A DNA stretch of 64,000 bases from Diplonema papillatum. Lineage: Eukaryota; Euglenozoa; Diplonemea; Diplonemida; Diplonemidae. The stretch's first letter is position 1; every line of letters begins with the position of its first letter. Positions 8,512 to 20,104 of the stretch are shown here, piece by piece. Where the stretch lies: the NCBI GenBank assembly GCA_030068145.1, contig JAPJBO010000215.1, forward strand, positions 186,001-250,000. Direction: 5' to 3'. The notes beneath the pieces were generated by a model. It ran no database searches and was not told the DNA's origin. It worked only from the letters and a program-made list of their open reading frames with translations. The position numbers and the translations under genes were made by a program.

Positions 8512-10818
8512 TCACAGCTTGGTGACAACAACTGATCCGTTCACCAGTTTCAGCTGCGTCGGCTGCCCAAGGTGGTAGAAATTATGGATCGACCCTTCGG
8601 CGAGTGACTTTGGAGGGGCACTGACGATCTTGACGTCGCTGAGGGTAGGCTGAAAGCCGAACATTGCTCGGGTTGCCCCGTAGACCGTCATCAAGGTATC
8701 GGTCAAGACGTCGGTGCCGTCCCAGTACTCGGGAGTGCCGGCCGCCCAATCATAATGTTGTCCCCACAGCCGCTCAGCCTCGAAGTGGTCCAGCACCTTT
8801 TCGAACATCTTCACGCCCGCGTCGGCATCGCCGCCGAACCCCCGCAGCGCTATCTCCAAGCCCTGGAACACCATGAAGCAGCATCCGTTTTCGTAGTGCC
8901 CCCAGACCTTCTGGTCTTGGAGGGTGCCGTTAAAAAACGTATCCTCTGGGGCGACCGATACCAAGTTGGTTGGCACACACCACAAGGTCTCGTTTGCTTG
9001 CTCGTTCGTGGCGTATATGTCGCTGTACAAGGTGTCGAGCCCTCGGATCATTCTATCCTTCTTCTCTTGCGTCGTGAGCATTCCACTCAGCGGGTCCATG
9101 ACAAGGGCCTGCTGCCAAATGTAATAATAGTAGCGAGTGTTGTTGTTGGTGTCCATCCAGTCACCGAAGAGACCGAGCGTCTCGTTATAAAAAGCTGCGT
9201 AGTAGGCGGTGGTGCTCTTGTTGTGCTGTGCCTTGAACTGCGCGGATCGTTCTGTTTCACCCACCCAGTCAGCCATTTCAGTGTAAGCGTTCAACGCTGT
9301 AATGCCCAACGCGTTGATGATCGCATCGTTACCTCCGAATCCGATGATGTCGAACCAATTATCTGCGACGCTGGAGTTGGGGAGCCCTGTGGCAGTCGGG
9401 GCGCTGGTCGCCAATCCATTTACCATCCCCATGGTGTTCAGCATGTAGTCCATCACCTTCATGAGCTGCGGCCATACCTGCTTGATGAAGGCCTTGTCGC
9501 CAGTCAGAACTGCATAGTGGTAGTAACACATCAAGAAGTGCGGGATTTGGTCGTTGAGTGGTATGTAGACGTACGCGAAATAGGTCCACCGAGGATAGAC
9601 GTACCCAGAGGCATTGACGGCGTGTTCGGCAAAGAGCAGCAGCTCTTGGCGAAGAGCCTGGTGGAGGACTGGGGCGGTGCTCCCGTTTACAGCGTAAGGG
9701 GACGTAGCTTCAATGCCTGGTGGGAAGAACACAGACGCTATCTGGGAGAAGAAGCTCATTTCGTGCAAGCAAACGATCGACGCCGGCGAGTTTCCGAACG
9801 TGTTCCCCGCCCACATGTTGAAGGTGCGGCTCAGGTTGGCAGTCAATTCATCATTGCGGGTGTTCCCTGTCGAAAGCACCACACGACTCTTCGCAGCGAC
9901 GCCTTCGCTTGAGCCGACCCTCAGCTGCCAGCCGACCATTTCGATCGTTCCTGCCGTCTTCGTTGCTGGATTGGGAGAGTGCGAAATAGCACCCATGGCC
10001 ATCGACGTGTCACCACCACCAACACCCGGGGTCTCCGGCCACTGAAATCCAAACACAGCATTTGCCCCTTGCACGTTGTGTGAGCTGACGGTTGAGTGCA
10101 ATGCTGTGTCTGATGGTGACATGAGCAGAGCAGTGTCAGGAAGGGGAGTGTATGTGTATACCCACAATCCATTGTCGTGGTCCGGGACGTTATTTCCCAT
10201 TAAGGCGATGAACCCTAGCCCATTCGATTGGTCCCACTGAAACGTCGTATCAATCGTGCTGGGGATCTGACTGCTTGACTGAGGGTTCGTCGCTTGGTAT
10301 TGGGAGACACTAGCTTCTGCAATACTGCTGAGTGTTGCATAGCGGGTGGTGTTCATGCTCGCCACATCTGTGAGGTACTTTCGAGTGACGACCCAGTTGA
10401 AGTCTGGCCCGTCGAGCGTGATGTTCCAGGTCTCGGTGGCGATCGTCCCAAGGGTGATGTTGCCGATAATCAAGTTCCCTGGCCTCTGGCTGACGATGCG
10501 GCCTCCAGTAGCAGCGAACCAATTCGGACGGCTGGGGCCGTTGATGGAGATGGAACTGGCGCTGAGCCGGGCTGCTGAATAGTTCCCGACGCTCGCGATG
10601 TTCCTGGCAAGGTTTCCCGTGGCGACGTTGAACGTCGATTGGAGGTACGCCGCATTTCGGAGGAATGTGGCTCCTTGTACATCAGGGGTACTTTCCGTGC
10701 TGTTGATTTCAAATGTCAGAGACCACACGTAGTTCTGTATCGTAACTTCGGACGCAGTGCAGGGACCCAACACCAGGACACTCACCGCAACAACGGCAGC
10801 GAGCCGTGAGGAAGGCAT
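8512..10818 (-). CDS. Secreted six-hairpin glycosidase-like protein
   Basis: A single-exon gene of 768 codons. The N-terminus is a signal peptide (MPSSRLAAVVAVSVLVLGPC, cleavage probably after CTA-S), so the product is likely secreted or lysosomal. Residues ~25-330 look like a beta-rich N-terminal domain; ~350-700 are helix-rich with Trp/Tyr/Asp/Asn motifs typical of (alpha/alpha)6 toroid glycosidases, for example YVYPRWTYFAYVYIPLNDQI, DNWFDIIGFGGNDAIINALG and LWGQHYDWAAGTPEYW. At least ten N-x-S/T sites fit secretion. I place it in the six-hairpin glycosidase superfamily (the fold of alpha-rhamnosidases and GH15-like enzymes) from overall look, not from a search, so substrate and catalytic acids are unassigned. 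The chosen ATG gives the signal peptide. A broken 3' copy follows at 8066-8395. Confidence 0.75.
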   Translation of the reverse strand: MPSSRLAAVVAVSVLVLGPCTASEVTIQNYVWSLTFEINSTESTPDVQGATFLRNAAYLQSTFNVATGNLARNIASVGNYSAARLSASSISINGPSRPNWFAATGGRIVSQRPGNLIIGNITLGTIATETWNITLDGPDFNWVVTRKYLTDVASMNTTRYATLSSIAEASVSQYQATNPQSSSQIPSTIDTTFQWDQSNGLGFIALMGNNVPDHDNGLWVYTYTPLPDTALLMSPSDTALHSTVSSHNVQGANAVFGFQWPETPGVGGGDTSMAMGAISHSPNPATKTAGTIEMVGWQLRVGSSEGVAAKSRVVLSTGNTRNDELTANLSRTFNMWAGNTFGNSPASIVCLHEMSFFSQIASVFFPPGIEATSPYAVNGSTAPVLHQALRQELLLFAEHAVNASGYVYPRWTYFAYVYIPLNDQIPHFLMCYYHYAVLTGDKAFIKQVWPQLMKVMDYMLNTMGMVNGLATSAPTATGLPNSSVADNWFDIIGFGGNDAIINALGITALNAYTEMADWVGETERSAQFKAQHNKSTTAYYAAFYNETLGLFGDWMDTNNNTRYYYYIWQQALVMDPLSGMLTTQEKKDRMIRGLDTLYSDIYATNEQANETLWCVPTNLVSVAPEDTFFNGTLQDQKVWGHYENGCCFMVFQGLEIALRGFGGDADAGVKMFEKVLDHFEAERLWGQHYDWAAGTPEYWDGTDVLTDTLMTVYGATRAMFGFQPTLSDVKIVSAPPKSLAEGSIHNFYHLGQPTQLKLVNGSVVVTKL

Positions 10819-11490
10819 CGCGTTTGCACCGGCTGAGCCTTTGCTTTTTGTTTAGTTGTCTTGGCTTTCTTTCGTCTCCTGTCCGCGTTTTTTGTTGTTG
10901 CATCATCTCTGCTTGAACTGCGAGTAGATAATTGTGGAGAGTTCTTCATGCGTAGTTAAAGAGTATGCAAGATTGCCGTATTTGTAAAAAAGCCGTACCG
11001 GAAAAAGGCACAAAACTTTCCCCCAGAGGCCGCGGGTACATCTTTTTTCCGGTACATAATAATTCTGAAAGATCTCGGAGGGGCTATTTTCCTGGCGTTC
11101 GACTTCATGTGCCCTCGCTGCATTCTCTTTCGGAGCCTCGCTTACACTTACACCAGCCACCCGCCGTGCTGCCGTGGCGCTCTGGCGCACGGCACATCCG
11201 CATCAGCACAAGAGAACACGATGAGTACCGAATTTATTATCTGATCCCATGGGCGCGGTTCAACCGTTTTGCCTGTGACCCGTCGAACATGGCTCTCTCG
11301 TGCACACATTATTTTGTGGGGGTTTTTTTGGCAGTGTGGGCGACGGGCACTGAGTTGTCGCTTTTTGGACTGTTTCTCGCTGGTCTGCGTTGCTGACCTT
11401 TTTCCACGATATTTTGCTCGAGAACCAAAGTATTGTTCGCCCCACCAGAGTTTGGGACGTGGATCCACGTGGAAATGGAGATCGTTTTGA
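10819..11490. other. Upstream region of the glycosidase gene
   Basis: The first ~150 bases should hold the promoter and 5' UTR; a pyrimidine-rich stretch (minus strand reads purine-rich) is present but no clear TATA box. The rest contains only short open frames that look non-coding. Confidence 0.35.
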
Positions 11491-11491
11491 C

Positions 11492-11650
11492 CTGTTGTGT
11501 TTGTGTGATTTTTCGTGTAGGGGTAGACCCGCATGACCTCACGTCCGTTCAACACGCGGTTCGGTAGTTACAGCACTTGGGATCCCTTCGGTTCTTTGTC
11601 TGGCAGCTATTGTCGAGCATTTCCTTCCAAGCCGGCGCTTATGTAAAAAG
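11492..11650 (-). repeat. Dispersed repeat family A', copy 1
   Basis: Matches 47560-47720 (minus) and 57735-57910 (plus): in element orientation it begins TACATAAGC, runs through CTCGACAATAGCTGCC and CCAAGTGCTGTAACTACCG, and ends near CGGGTCTACCCC and CACACAAACACAACAGG. Alignable with family A along its length, so the two are old sister families. Confidence 0.65.
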
Positions 11651-11689
11651 ATTTTCGCAAAATCGAGGGCGACACCCGGTGGTAGAGCG

Positions 11690-11765
11690 GCTTCGCTACT
11701 TCACCGCCGCAGGTTTCCCCCCTGCCCTGGGAGGTCTGCTTGGCTGGCTTCGGGGTCGCGTTTCC
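11690..11765 (-). repeat. Fragment of a Lys/Arg-rich repeat family
   Basis: On the minus strand this reads KPAKQTSQGRGETCGGEVAK, matching KAAKQTSQGRGEPAAV at 33150-33220 (plus strand) and a related stretch at 59150-59290 (plus). All three are followed by GTAACGAAGC-type sequence. Probably the end of a mobile-element protein; no domain recognised. Confidence 0.5.
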
Positions 11766-11896
11766 GTGTTGGTGTTGGAGTGCTGCCTCGCTGGTGGAGT
11801 GTTCCCAAACTGACCTGCTCTGACCCGATTTCGGCTCGAACCCCAAAATCCAAGCTCCAGCCCTGGCATCAAGTCTCCTTCGAAGAAGATGTAGAA

Positions 11897-12253
11897 GAGA
11901 AGAACGGGGTCTCTTCATTTGAGTGGTTCGTTATTTTCGCTCACTGCGGGGGCAGCAACCGAGCGGATTCTGTTACGTTAGCACGAGGCCTGAGAAGGTC
12001 AGTAAGAGCGCGATGCTGCGGTTGCGGGAACCATTTGCACCACACGCGATTACTGATGCCAAAATACATACTGAGGAGAAGAACAGGGCCTGTTCATTGA
12101 ATGGTTCGTTATTTTCGCTCACTGCGGGGGCAGCAACCGAGCGGATTCTGTTACGTTAGCACAAGGCCTGAGAAGGTCAGTAAAAGCGCGATGCTGCGGT
12201 TGCGGGAACCATTTGCACCACACGCGATTACTGATGCCAAAATACATACTGCG
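11897..12253. repeat. Two tandem 178-bp units
   Basis: GGTTCGTTATTTTCGCTCAC recurs at 11924 and 12102; the two 178-bp units are almost identical, both carrying GTTACGTTAGCAC, GATGCTGCGGTTGCGGGAAC and CACACGCGATTACTGATGCC. A diverged third relative lies near 12768-12830. No coding content. Confidence 0.85.
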
Positions 12254-13390
12254 GAGAGCCTACTGTATGCAAGGTATGTGGAGAATAGCCAAAACCACTA
12301 ACAATTAACAACAAAGGTGCACAAAGGTACTCTCGTGTCACCACCACCGTTCAGTACACGCATAGATATCTTCTCGTGTTGCCAAAGGTCACCCGGAGAC
12401 TTCAAAACTCCGGAGTTTCCAGCGAAAGTTTCACACAGAAATAAATGAAGTCGCCTGCCTTCCGGTCCAAGAGGCAGTTGGCCGCAGCTGCCTCAAGCAT
12501 TGCTCCGTCTTTCTTGGCAGTAGCTGCGGTGTGCGGACTTCTGGGCCGCTTGATCGGTGTCTCCTCCTGGTTATGGTTTTCGAGTGAACGAGTAGGAGGA
12601 GGAGGATCTGGCCACGACCTATACAAAGTTCCAGCTACCTTGCAGCAGGGGGGGGCAGTATGTACGGCGCTTTCTTTTTCCTTTCGTGTGGGTGGTGTCA
12701 TTGGGGGCTTTCACGTGGCGACACCGTTGACCGCACCTTAATTGAGTCGCGGTCGCCAACGCACACTGTTACGTAGGCACGGGGCCTAAGAGACGCCTTC
12801 GTATAGAGACGCGGTTGCAGGGGGGCTTTGCTCCATGATACAATTTTGAATAGCACGAACATTTCCGGAGTTGGGGCTTGCACTGATAAACGAAGCAACG
12901 GACGATCAGCATCAACTGACCAAAGGTGATGAAAATGATAAGGCAAAAGCTTCTTGTTCTTCGCGTGTACAGGGTATAAACCTCTCGGGGGGGTTTCCTG
13001 TATTAGCACTTTTTCGTTGGCTTCGTTTTCTCTTTCATGTGCAACCGTTGTTCCCGTCAGTACAGATGTACTATTAAAAAATAAATGAAGTCGCGTCCCA
13101 CTCTATCAAGGGAACTCTAAAGACATCTGGGACGCCAAGGCGTCGGGTTGCTTGGGCGAATCTGAGCAGACGCAGCAGCTCCAGAAGTTGCCTCGTCGTC
13201 CTTGACGAACTGTGCGCAGTAGCGGCACGGGCGGTGTGCTACTTCGTTTGTTCGGTAAGCAAAATGCCCCCCAGGGTACTTTTACGAATGGACGGGTGAA
13301 GGAGGATGTGGCTCGCGGGATCGGTACAGACTTAGTTTAATGCTAAGACAGAACTGTCCGATGATCGGGGGGAAAATCTTAGTTAAAGTT
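12254..13390. other. Gene-poor stretch
   Basis: Contains the diverged relative of the 178-bp repeat (12768-12830) and an AATAAA-like signal (AAAAAATAAATGAAGTCGC, about 13076-13094) that also occurs near 12440 (AATAAATGAAGTCGC). I find no supported gene. Confidence 0.4.
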
Positions 13391-13455
13391 TAGGCAGGAC
13401 ACTGCCTCTCATGCATGTTTGATGCTAGCATCAAGTCTTCTTCGAAGAAAGTGTA
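13388..13455. repeat. Triple-hairpin element (GGCAG..CTGCC + TTGATGCTAGCATCAA)
   Basis: Three adjacent self-complementary blocks: GGCAG-GACA-CTGCC, the perfect palindrome TTGATGCTAGCATCAA, and CTTCTTCGAAGAA. The same order of hairpins occurs at 47405-47460 and 47730-47775, and in altered form many times at 50640-52210. The third block also appears alone near 11868-11890. Confidence 0.7.
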
Positions 13456-13934
13456 AAATAGGAAAGGGAAAAAGGAAAGGGGTAAAGGGGTCACAGGGAG
13501 TGTAAGACTCCGCAAGTAGGGTATGAAACCTTGAGGGGACTAGTCTTCATTATTTTTCACCGCGGTGTTGTGTGCACCTCGTTCTTCGTCTCATGTATCG
13601 CTCGTGAACGCAGACCAATCCAGAGTTAGAGCTCATCAGTGTGTCCTTTGGACGGGGACTTTCGGTCCTGTTCCGGTGCTATCACAACTTTCTGGTTTCA
13701 TAAGTAAAAAGAATAGGCGCGATGTTTGTTTGTACGTGCCGGGGAGGATTAGCCTGCTAGTGAGTGATAGTGAGTGAATATGATCGGTAGGCTAATCGTC
13801 TCCCAAACACGCTGCCAGCGTTCTCTTTCGTGTTTACAATTAATTGTTATTAGGGTGCTCTGACTTTTTATTTTGTTTCTGGTCCCCGCCCCCCCCCCAA
13901 AAATCTGTACGCACGCACGCAAAAAATAAGTAAA

Positions 13935-14243
13935 TACCTACCCCCCCCCGTGTCTAAGATCGCGTTTTTCCGTGTTTAAGATCGCCCCCCAAAAAAACCG
14001 ATCTTATACACGGGGGGGGACGATCTTAAACACGGGGGGGGACAAAAAACACCCCAAAAATTTTTTTTCCGCTGCGCGGGGCCCTGAACCCCCCCCCACA
14101 GTAAAAACGCCCAAAAAAAAAACTTTCCCGCTGCGCGGGACCCCACCCCACTCCCCCCCCGTGGATAAGATCGCCCTCATTTCTCAAAAAAAAGATCTTA
14201 TACACGGGGGGACGCGATCTTAAACACGGGGGGTGGTAGGTAG
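13935..14243. mobile_element. Candidate MITE with GTGT(C/T)TAAGATCGCG inverted ends
   Basis: About 305 bp with inverted termini of ~30 bp: left ACCTACC-C(n)-GTGTCTAAGATCGCG, right CGCGATCTTAAACACGGGGG then GGTAGGT. The GATCTTA(A/T)ACACGGGGG motif also recurs internally in both orientations, and a CCGCTGCGCGGG palindrome is repeated twice. No coding capacity. A target duplication is not certain because the ends sit in C/G runs. Confidence 0.7.
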
Positions 14244-14259
14244 CCCAAAAAAAACTAGG

Positions 14260-14479
14260 GCCTAAAAAGGTGTTGTTCTCTGAGCCTCTGCGTCGCATCT
14301 GTCGTGGCTGACTCTGGTTGTACACAGATCACAGATATTTTGAGTCGTCTCGTACTTCCGTTGTAGAGTGTCGTCAGCTTTAAGGTCTACTCGACATGGG
14401 CAGTACAGGACATCCCTCCCTTAGTGACAACACGGATGACAGCTTAATCTCACTAGCATTGTCTCCCTCGCCCTGTGCT
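14260..14479. other. No feature seen
   Basis: Short unique stretch between the MITE and the decayed reading frame. Confidence 0.3.
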
Positions 14480-15130
14480 CGTAGCAGCCTCCTCAGGAAA
14501 TGTCATGGTGCATTGTAACGTGTTTCCTCGATGAGTTGAGACAAGGCACCCTGGTGAAGCTTGGCTGGGATACACTTGCCCGGAAGATTCCGCAAAGTTT
14601 GCTACACATTGGGCACTTAATAGACTGGTGCAGATTCTGTATCTTGATGAAGGCCGATTGGCGCCTTCGGGGCAGCGGGCGACGGTCTGAAGGTGTCCTC
14701 GTGACCGATGTCAGCTTTGTCAAACACCTCCTCCAATTTCCTCAGCGATTCTCTCCTATTTGGGCTACAAGTGTTGGGCACTCGAGGAGGTCGGCTTTGT
14801 CGACAATGAGAGAGAGAGGACAACTTGTATCCTCGCAGCTCCGCAGGTTGACAAGGTGCGGGGATGGATTTGCTTCCAGAGTTCCATGACCCTGTTGTTG
14901 CCTTCTGCTTCTTCTTCCTTGCTCACCATAGGACTGCTGATACCAAACTTCTCCTGGACGTACGCAAGAAGAGATGCCTGCTCGGTTGCGGTATCCTCAT
15001 TTATACAACTACCGGTTGTCTGCTGTATGGCGCGGTCCCAAGATGAACTTTGATAGCCTCCAGAGCGTTCATACAGCGTTCACAGCTCTCTGTGTAGCTG
15101 TGGCCGGGTGCTGTTCTGAACACACTGAGA
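14480..15130 (-). pseudogene. Decayed coding remnant with a Cys motif
   Basis: Successive minus-strand frames each read like protein for 30-60 residues and then hand over to another frame: SCERCMNALEAIKV, then a helical EDTATEQASLLAYVQEKFGI and EEAEGNNRVMELWKQIHPRT, then ESLRKLEEVFDKADIGHEDT, then HQSIKCPMCSKLCGIF. Small indels or unrecognised introns would explain the frame changes. The CPMC motif suggests a zinc-binding protein, but the family is not recognised. Confidence 0.35.
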
Positions 15131-16737
15131 GCGCGTGCTTTAGAAACCTATCACAGCGCGACGAGACAGAGGCGAACCGACCAGTTTGTAACGTTGTGGT
15201 CAGTTCTTGTGCAAATTATCTTTCTCATGGATTATCTTTTTTTCCGGCAATTCTCAGAAATCTGTACGCACGCGGGACCAAAAACAAAAAAAAAAATGTC
15301 AGAGCACCCTTACGAAAAAAAAGGAGGGTCGGGCTTTTGGTTGTGGCTCGTGACCAACTGCCACGGGGCACTGCTTTCACTAAGTGAAAGTGTTTACACC
15401 TTCTCAAGGGAGACGGGGGGAAAACTTAGTTTAATGTTTAGGCAGGACACTGCCTCTCACGCGGGGGGGGGGGAAGGGGGGGGGGGGGGGGGTGGGGGGG
15501 GGATCTTAGATTGTTGCCGTGGCAGGATTTTGTCAGTCGTGGATGCCAGTCTCCAAGCGACCTTCGTTGAATGGTTCCTTTGGCGTGGAAAGAGGTGTAC
15601 ACTTGAGTGTACACACGAGATGATGCCAACCCCAACCCACACGTGGTTTGGGCAGAAATGTGCTGGCAAAGCAATCGAGAGATCAAGAAAATTCGAAAGG
15701 TGTGGACTTCCATCGTCAGGTGTACCAGATCCGGGCAGCTTCCTGGGACAAGGGACGGGGTTTGTCACGCCCTAACAGTCTCAGGGCATGTGTTCTCGTG
15801 GCCATCGCTACCACGCTGACCCTTCCCGACAGAGAGAGAGAGAGAGCGAGGGAGAGGGAAAGAGACGCGAGTTAGAATGGAGGACCATCTCTCCGAGGAG
15901 TTTCCGTCGCCTCACACTACTTTAGTATACGATAGGAACTGGAGCAAAGCGCATGGCAGGATGAGCACACCACCCGAGCATACAACAGGAGAATTCGGGT
16001 GGGTTGAGGCGGGTCTTCTGAGACTGAATTTTTCTTTCGATGAGGCCAGAAGCTAGCTGCCAATTCCTACCCCGTACAGAAGAGATGTAGAGTCACGAGA
16101 GCAGTAAGGCGTTAGTCACGCCTTCGCAGTCCCAGGGCCTATCGCGCTGACTTTCCGAGACACGAGTTGCTCCTGATAGCTATTTGCTTGTGTTTCTGAC
16201 GATGTGCAGATTGCTGTCTTCCGACCTTTTGTTTGTTAGTATGGACGAATTTTCAGCCCGCAACAACAGCACTCATGAAGCCTGTATGCGCACGAGTTCC
16301 CCAAAAACCCAGCGGAAAGGCAAAACAGAGTGGGCCACTTGGCTAATGCATGAGGTCAAGTCCGGCTCAGAGGTACGATGAACAAACACCTACCGATCAC
16401 CGCAAGCGTGCGTCAAGCTGAGCTTAACGTGTCGGTAGGGTTTGTCCAGAAACTCGCGTGCGGTTTGTGTCCCCGACAATCCCGTATGGCCTACAGATTC
16501 GGGTCCTTCGATCTTTTCTTCTTCTCGTTTTGTGTTTCCGGCGATAATCGCGCAGTCAGTTGCCTGTGACAGCCTTTTTGATTGTTGTTTCGAGTATCAG
16601 GTTGCTTCGAGTCGCTGCTATCTGCTGCGGGCATTCCTCTTTTTATTTCCTGGAGCTAAAGTTCGATTGAGATTCCGGGAATTTATGTTTTCTGTACTTT
16701 CCACGTGTCCTACTGACAGGTGTTCGTTCATACCGCG
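15131..16737. other. Gene-poor stretch with dispersed repeats
   Basis: Around 15256-15312 are sequences also found near 13850-13910 (AAATCTGTACGCACGC direct; a TGTCAGAGCACCC-type block inverted), so the two sites may be ends of one older insertion of about 1.45 kb. A poly-G tract (15464-15504) and a GA repeat follow. No gene supported. Confidence 0.4.
15830..15935 (+). repeat. (GA)n-headed repeat family F, copy 1
   Basis: A GA run followed by GAGTTAGAATGGAGGACC and ATCTCTCCGAGGAGT. Also at 36307-36400 and, without the GA run, 34760-34830. Nearby, GTCACGCCTTCGCAGTCCCA at 16115 recurs at 34702, so the family probably has several blocks. Confidence 0.6.
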
Positions 16738-16880
16738 ACGACCAGTGGTCTCCTGGGCTAAAAACCTCTGGCTGACAGAACAATGTGGGCAAGGGAAGTC
16801 AGCAACCTGGACCCGTAACTTCGGGGAAAGGATTGGCTCTGAGGACAGGGTTAACTATCCTGGAAAGCTGAATTTCTTTT
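16738..16880 (+). pseudogene. 28S rRNA-derived fragment, copy 1
   Basis: ACAGAACAATGTGGGCAAGG, GAAGTCAGCAACC, CCGTAACTTCGGGGAAAGGA and TTGGCTCTGAGGAC follow the conserved nuclear 28S core in order, with scattered mismatches. It is a ~110-nt piece, not a gene. It is followed by AGGGTTAACTATCCTGGAAA, also found after the fragment at 39206-39250. Confidence 0.8.
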
Positions 16881-18414
16881 TTCCCCCCGACGACAACTAG
16901 CGTCAGACTAGCCTACCCGAAGGCAGTTGATTTCTTAGGCAAGGTTTCTCTACCGGCGGAAGTTGTTTGGGTTAGTGGTGTGATCCAGACCCTGGTAGAA
17001 AGTCGGTAAGAAGTCGCCAAGAACCCGGCAGAACTCAGGGTGGGGTCCATTTTTTATTTTTACCTTTCCTGCAGGAACTCTCACAACTACTCCGGGTTTT
17101 GAGGAGCATCCCAGGCTGGCTTGTATCCTGCGCAGTATTTGCTCCCCTCTCCCCGGGCCCAAGGCAAAAAGGTGGGACTTGAGGACCTCCGATTATACAA
17201 AAAGAGAGGAATATGAGACGATGCCAGGGGGGAGGGTTGGGCAGAAATATTCTGGCAAGTACGATGCTGTGCATGTGGGGTGTGCGACCTTTGAGGCGAA
17301 ACCGGGTTCTATGCTCCGAAGAAGGGAGGGCCCCCCACTCAGCCTCAGAATACGGGGTTCTGAGGGTACAATATCCCGCGGCGTTGACAATTTGTGTCAA
17401 TATGCCCGAACCCAGTATTTGTCGAGAAATGTTTGAATGAGACACTATTTCTGACTTTGTGGAGAATGGATTCGGACGTTTTTGGGTCAGATCGTCGGCG
17501 ACGTCAGCGACACAGAAGACTTTCTGTGAACGGGCGAGGTGTGGCTGCAACTGACTCTATTGTCAGCCTCAGCCGATGTTTCGACGAAACGCATTCCGTG
17601 TCACGTGGATTCTGTTGACCTGCGGGCCAGCAGCTCTAAAGGGACCCCGAAAGCTGCGAAGAGGGCCCCATTCGGTCCACTCCGGTTGCAGTGGGCGCGA
17701 GAGGACGAGACACCCGAGACTGCGACGATGTTTCAGGAGTGTGCTCGCCGTTTGAGAAGCTGACGGAGATGACGACCGATGATGTCAATGTGGCAAGGAA
17801 GAGCGCTCGTGTGATGAGCGCGTTCACCGCCACTCGATAAAACGCGGGGCGGCACCGATCCTTTTCTAGAAGCTGTCCAGCGGGGGCAGTCCCAGCCACG
17901 CGTAGTTTCGAATTCGGTAACAAGTACCCGAACAAGGGTCAGTCAGGGAGTGAGAGATGCTTGCTGGCCAAGCTCTGCTTACGACTAGCATCTACCGGTT
18001 CTTGAGGAGACTCTGTAAACGAGTCACCTCTGAACCGTGGATTTGCAAGCACGGAAAATGCGACTTGACGCTTAAGTTGCAGTCCCTGGGCAGCGAAGGC
18101 GAAAGAGCGAAAAGAACACAATAAACGCTAGAACGACGGACTGCCTTGCTTGCAGAGGTTGATTACACTGCAACTTGGGCAAAACTGCTTCTGGCGGAGC
18201 AGGCCAGGCTTGACATCTTGGCCGAAGTCAAAGTTAGTGGCGACTACTGAATAATCAGACAAAAGGCTGATTGGATGAGCTGAAGCAGCACGCCGAGAAG
18301 CAACATGTGCGAGGTGTTTCTACTAGGCTTCTGAATAATTGGCAGACCACGACAGTAAAGCGGACACTCCAAGCGAGGTTTTGCGTTGAACTGTTGTTGA
18401 CGACAGCGTTGCCG
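16881..18414. other. Gene-poor stretch
   Basis: Short open frames on both strands, none with a recognisable domain. GGTTGGGCAGAAATATTCTG near 17235 resembles GGTTTGGGCAGAAATGTGCT near 15643, an old duplicated block, and AACCCGGCAGAAC near 17026 recurs near 22198. Confidence 0.35.
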
Positions 18415-18650
18415 CAGACATTTGTGATGACTCTGGCAATTCTGATGCGACACGACTCCTGTGGGCACAAACACGACGAAGGCGCCAAAAGTGCGATGCA
18501 CCAGCATTCCGGAGCATCAGGTGCGTGACCGCAAACAGTAGTGATGACTCTGGCAATTCTGATGCGACACGACCCGACACAAGCTGTGGGCACAAACACG
18601 ACGAAGGCGCAAAAGTGAGATGCACCCGCATCCCGGAGCATCAGGTACAG
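18415..18650. repeat. Two tandem ~118-bp units
   Basis: TGATGACTCTGGCAATTCTG followed by ATGCGACACGAC, GGGCACAAACACGACGAAGG and GCATTCCGGAGCATCAGGT-type sequence appears twice, at about 18421 and 18541. The units differ by short indels. Confidence 0.85.
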
Positions 18651-19559
18651 ATTTTTGCAAGCTCCGACATGAAATCTCCCGAAAATCGTTCTTGATTTCC
18701 CTTTCCTTCAGATCACATAGATGCCCAGATATACCAGGATACCGGCGGGTGCATTTGAAAGTCGCACCAGGTAGCATGCCATGCAACCATATCAAAGTTC
18801 TCCAGGTCACTGTCGTCCGAGCCTGACAGCTCACGACGTCCGAACGGAAGCCAACTCTGTCATGCCTGTAGCTGCTGGATGGATGCGGTTCACATTTCAG
18901 TTGAGGTTCTGCAGATACCTCCAGAATAGCACGCCGGCCTAAGAAATGCCCCCATGAGGGACTTAAGGGATGGGTACCTGGTATACTACCCAATATACCC
19001 ACCCGGGGGCATCTATGGAGGCTTCTATACACTACTTAACCCTCACGGCTCTCCTGTTCTCGGTGATTGACACCCGACCTCAGCACTGCATCCAGGGAGT
19101 TTGAAGACTATTCTGTTGCCAACTATCGCGGCAGGTACTGCGTGAAGCGTCGACAAATGCCTGAAAGAGCTAACAGCGACTCGGTGGGAGATACAAGCCG
19201 CCAAAAATAAAAAATGGACACCCCCCCCCCCCCAGGGGTGGCCCTAAGCGGCCAGATTGCGGAGTCGTTGGCAGAATCTGACCTGACCCCCCCCCCCTAT
19301 ATACAGGCTACACGACGCACTTGTCATGCACAATCACTTGTTAGATAACAAGTGACCTAACAAGTGAAAATGTATAACAAGTGCCACTTGTTATAACAAG
19401 TGATTGCTTGTTATATAACAAGTGATTGCTTGTTATAACAAGTGATTGCTTGTTATATAACAAGTGATTGCTTGTTATAACAAGTGTTTGGTTGCAATTT
19501 CATAAGGAACCTGGGGTTTGCACCCACCTACGAGAGAAAATCAGTGATCTGCAAGACAC

Positions 19560-20104
19560 AAGGCTCCACCTGGTCCGGACAAAAATATCGGGGAGTTTCG
19601 GGGAAATTCGGGGAGTTTCGGGGTATTTCCTTTGTGACGACCACTTTCCCTGCAGCCGGGGAGGGGGCTACGCTATTATGGCCCTACCTTGCGCAGAGCG
19701 GTCCCGTGTTCGGTTATGCCCCGAAGACGAAGATAGAGGCTGAGAAGGAAGGACAGACTGGGAGGTACAGTTTGACACGTTTTGACACAGGTAGCTACAG
19801 GATCCGCTGCGGTAAAGAGAGCAGGAACCGTTCCACCAGAGGTCGTGCGGGTACAGAGACGATGCTCGTGCTCGAGTCGCAGTTGGGGACGAACAGGCAC
19901 GCCTTCAATGATGAGGTCTGGGGGATGGACGTATTTTCCACGTATGGGGAGGAAAGGATCGGACGTGCTGGTGGAACGCCTTCGAAGACGGCACCTCCGG
20001 CAAGAAAGGGCAGAAGAGGGTAAATTTAGTGGGCGGCGGAGACCCAGTGCATGGAGGTGGCGTGCCCAGGCCACCACCAAGGACGAGAGAGTGCGCACGA
20101 GACA
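19560..20104 (+). repeat. Family G segment, copy 1
   Basis: About 545 bp nearly identical to 33465-34036, beginning at CCACCTGGTCCGGAC, passing a short GTTTCGGGGA decamer array and ending at GAGACATC. It has an open plus frame in both copies, but a function cannot be read. Its end coincides with the stop codon of the minus-strand relic at 20105, so this segment was joined to that gene's 3' end. Confidence 0.75.

Noticed and set aside
12445-12741. Small membrane protein on plus strand
   Set aside because: Hydrophobic stretches occur on one frame only, there is no start context or homologue I can name, and the region is repeat-rich.
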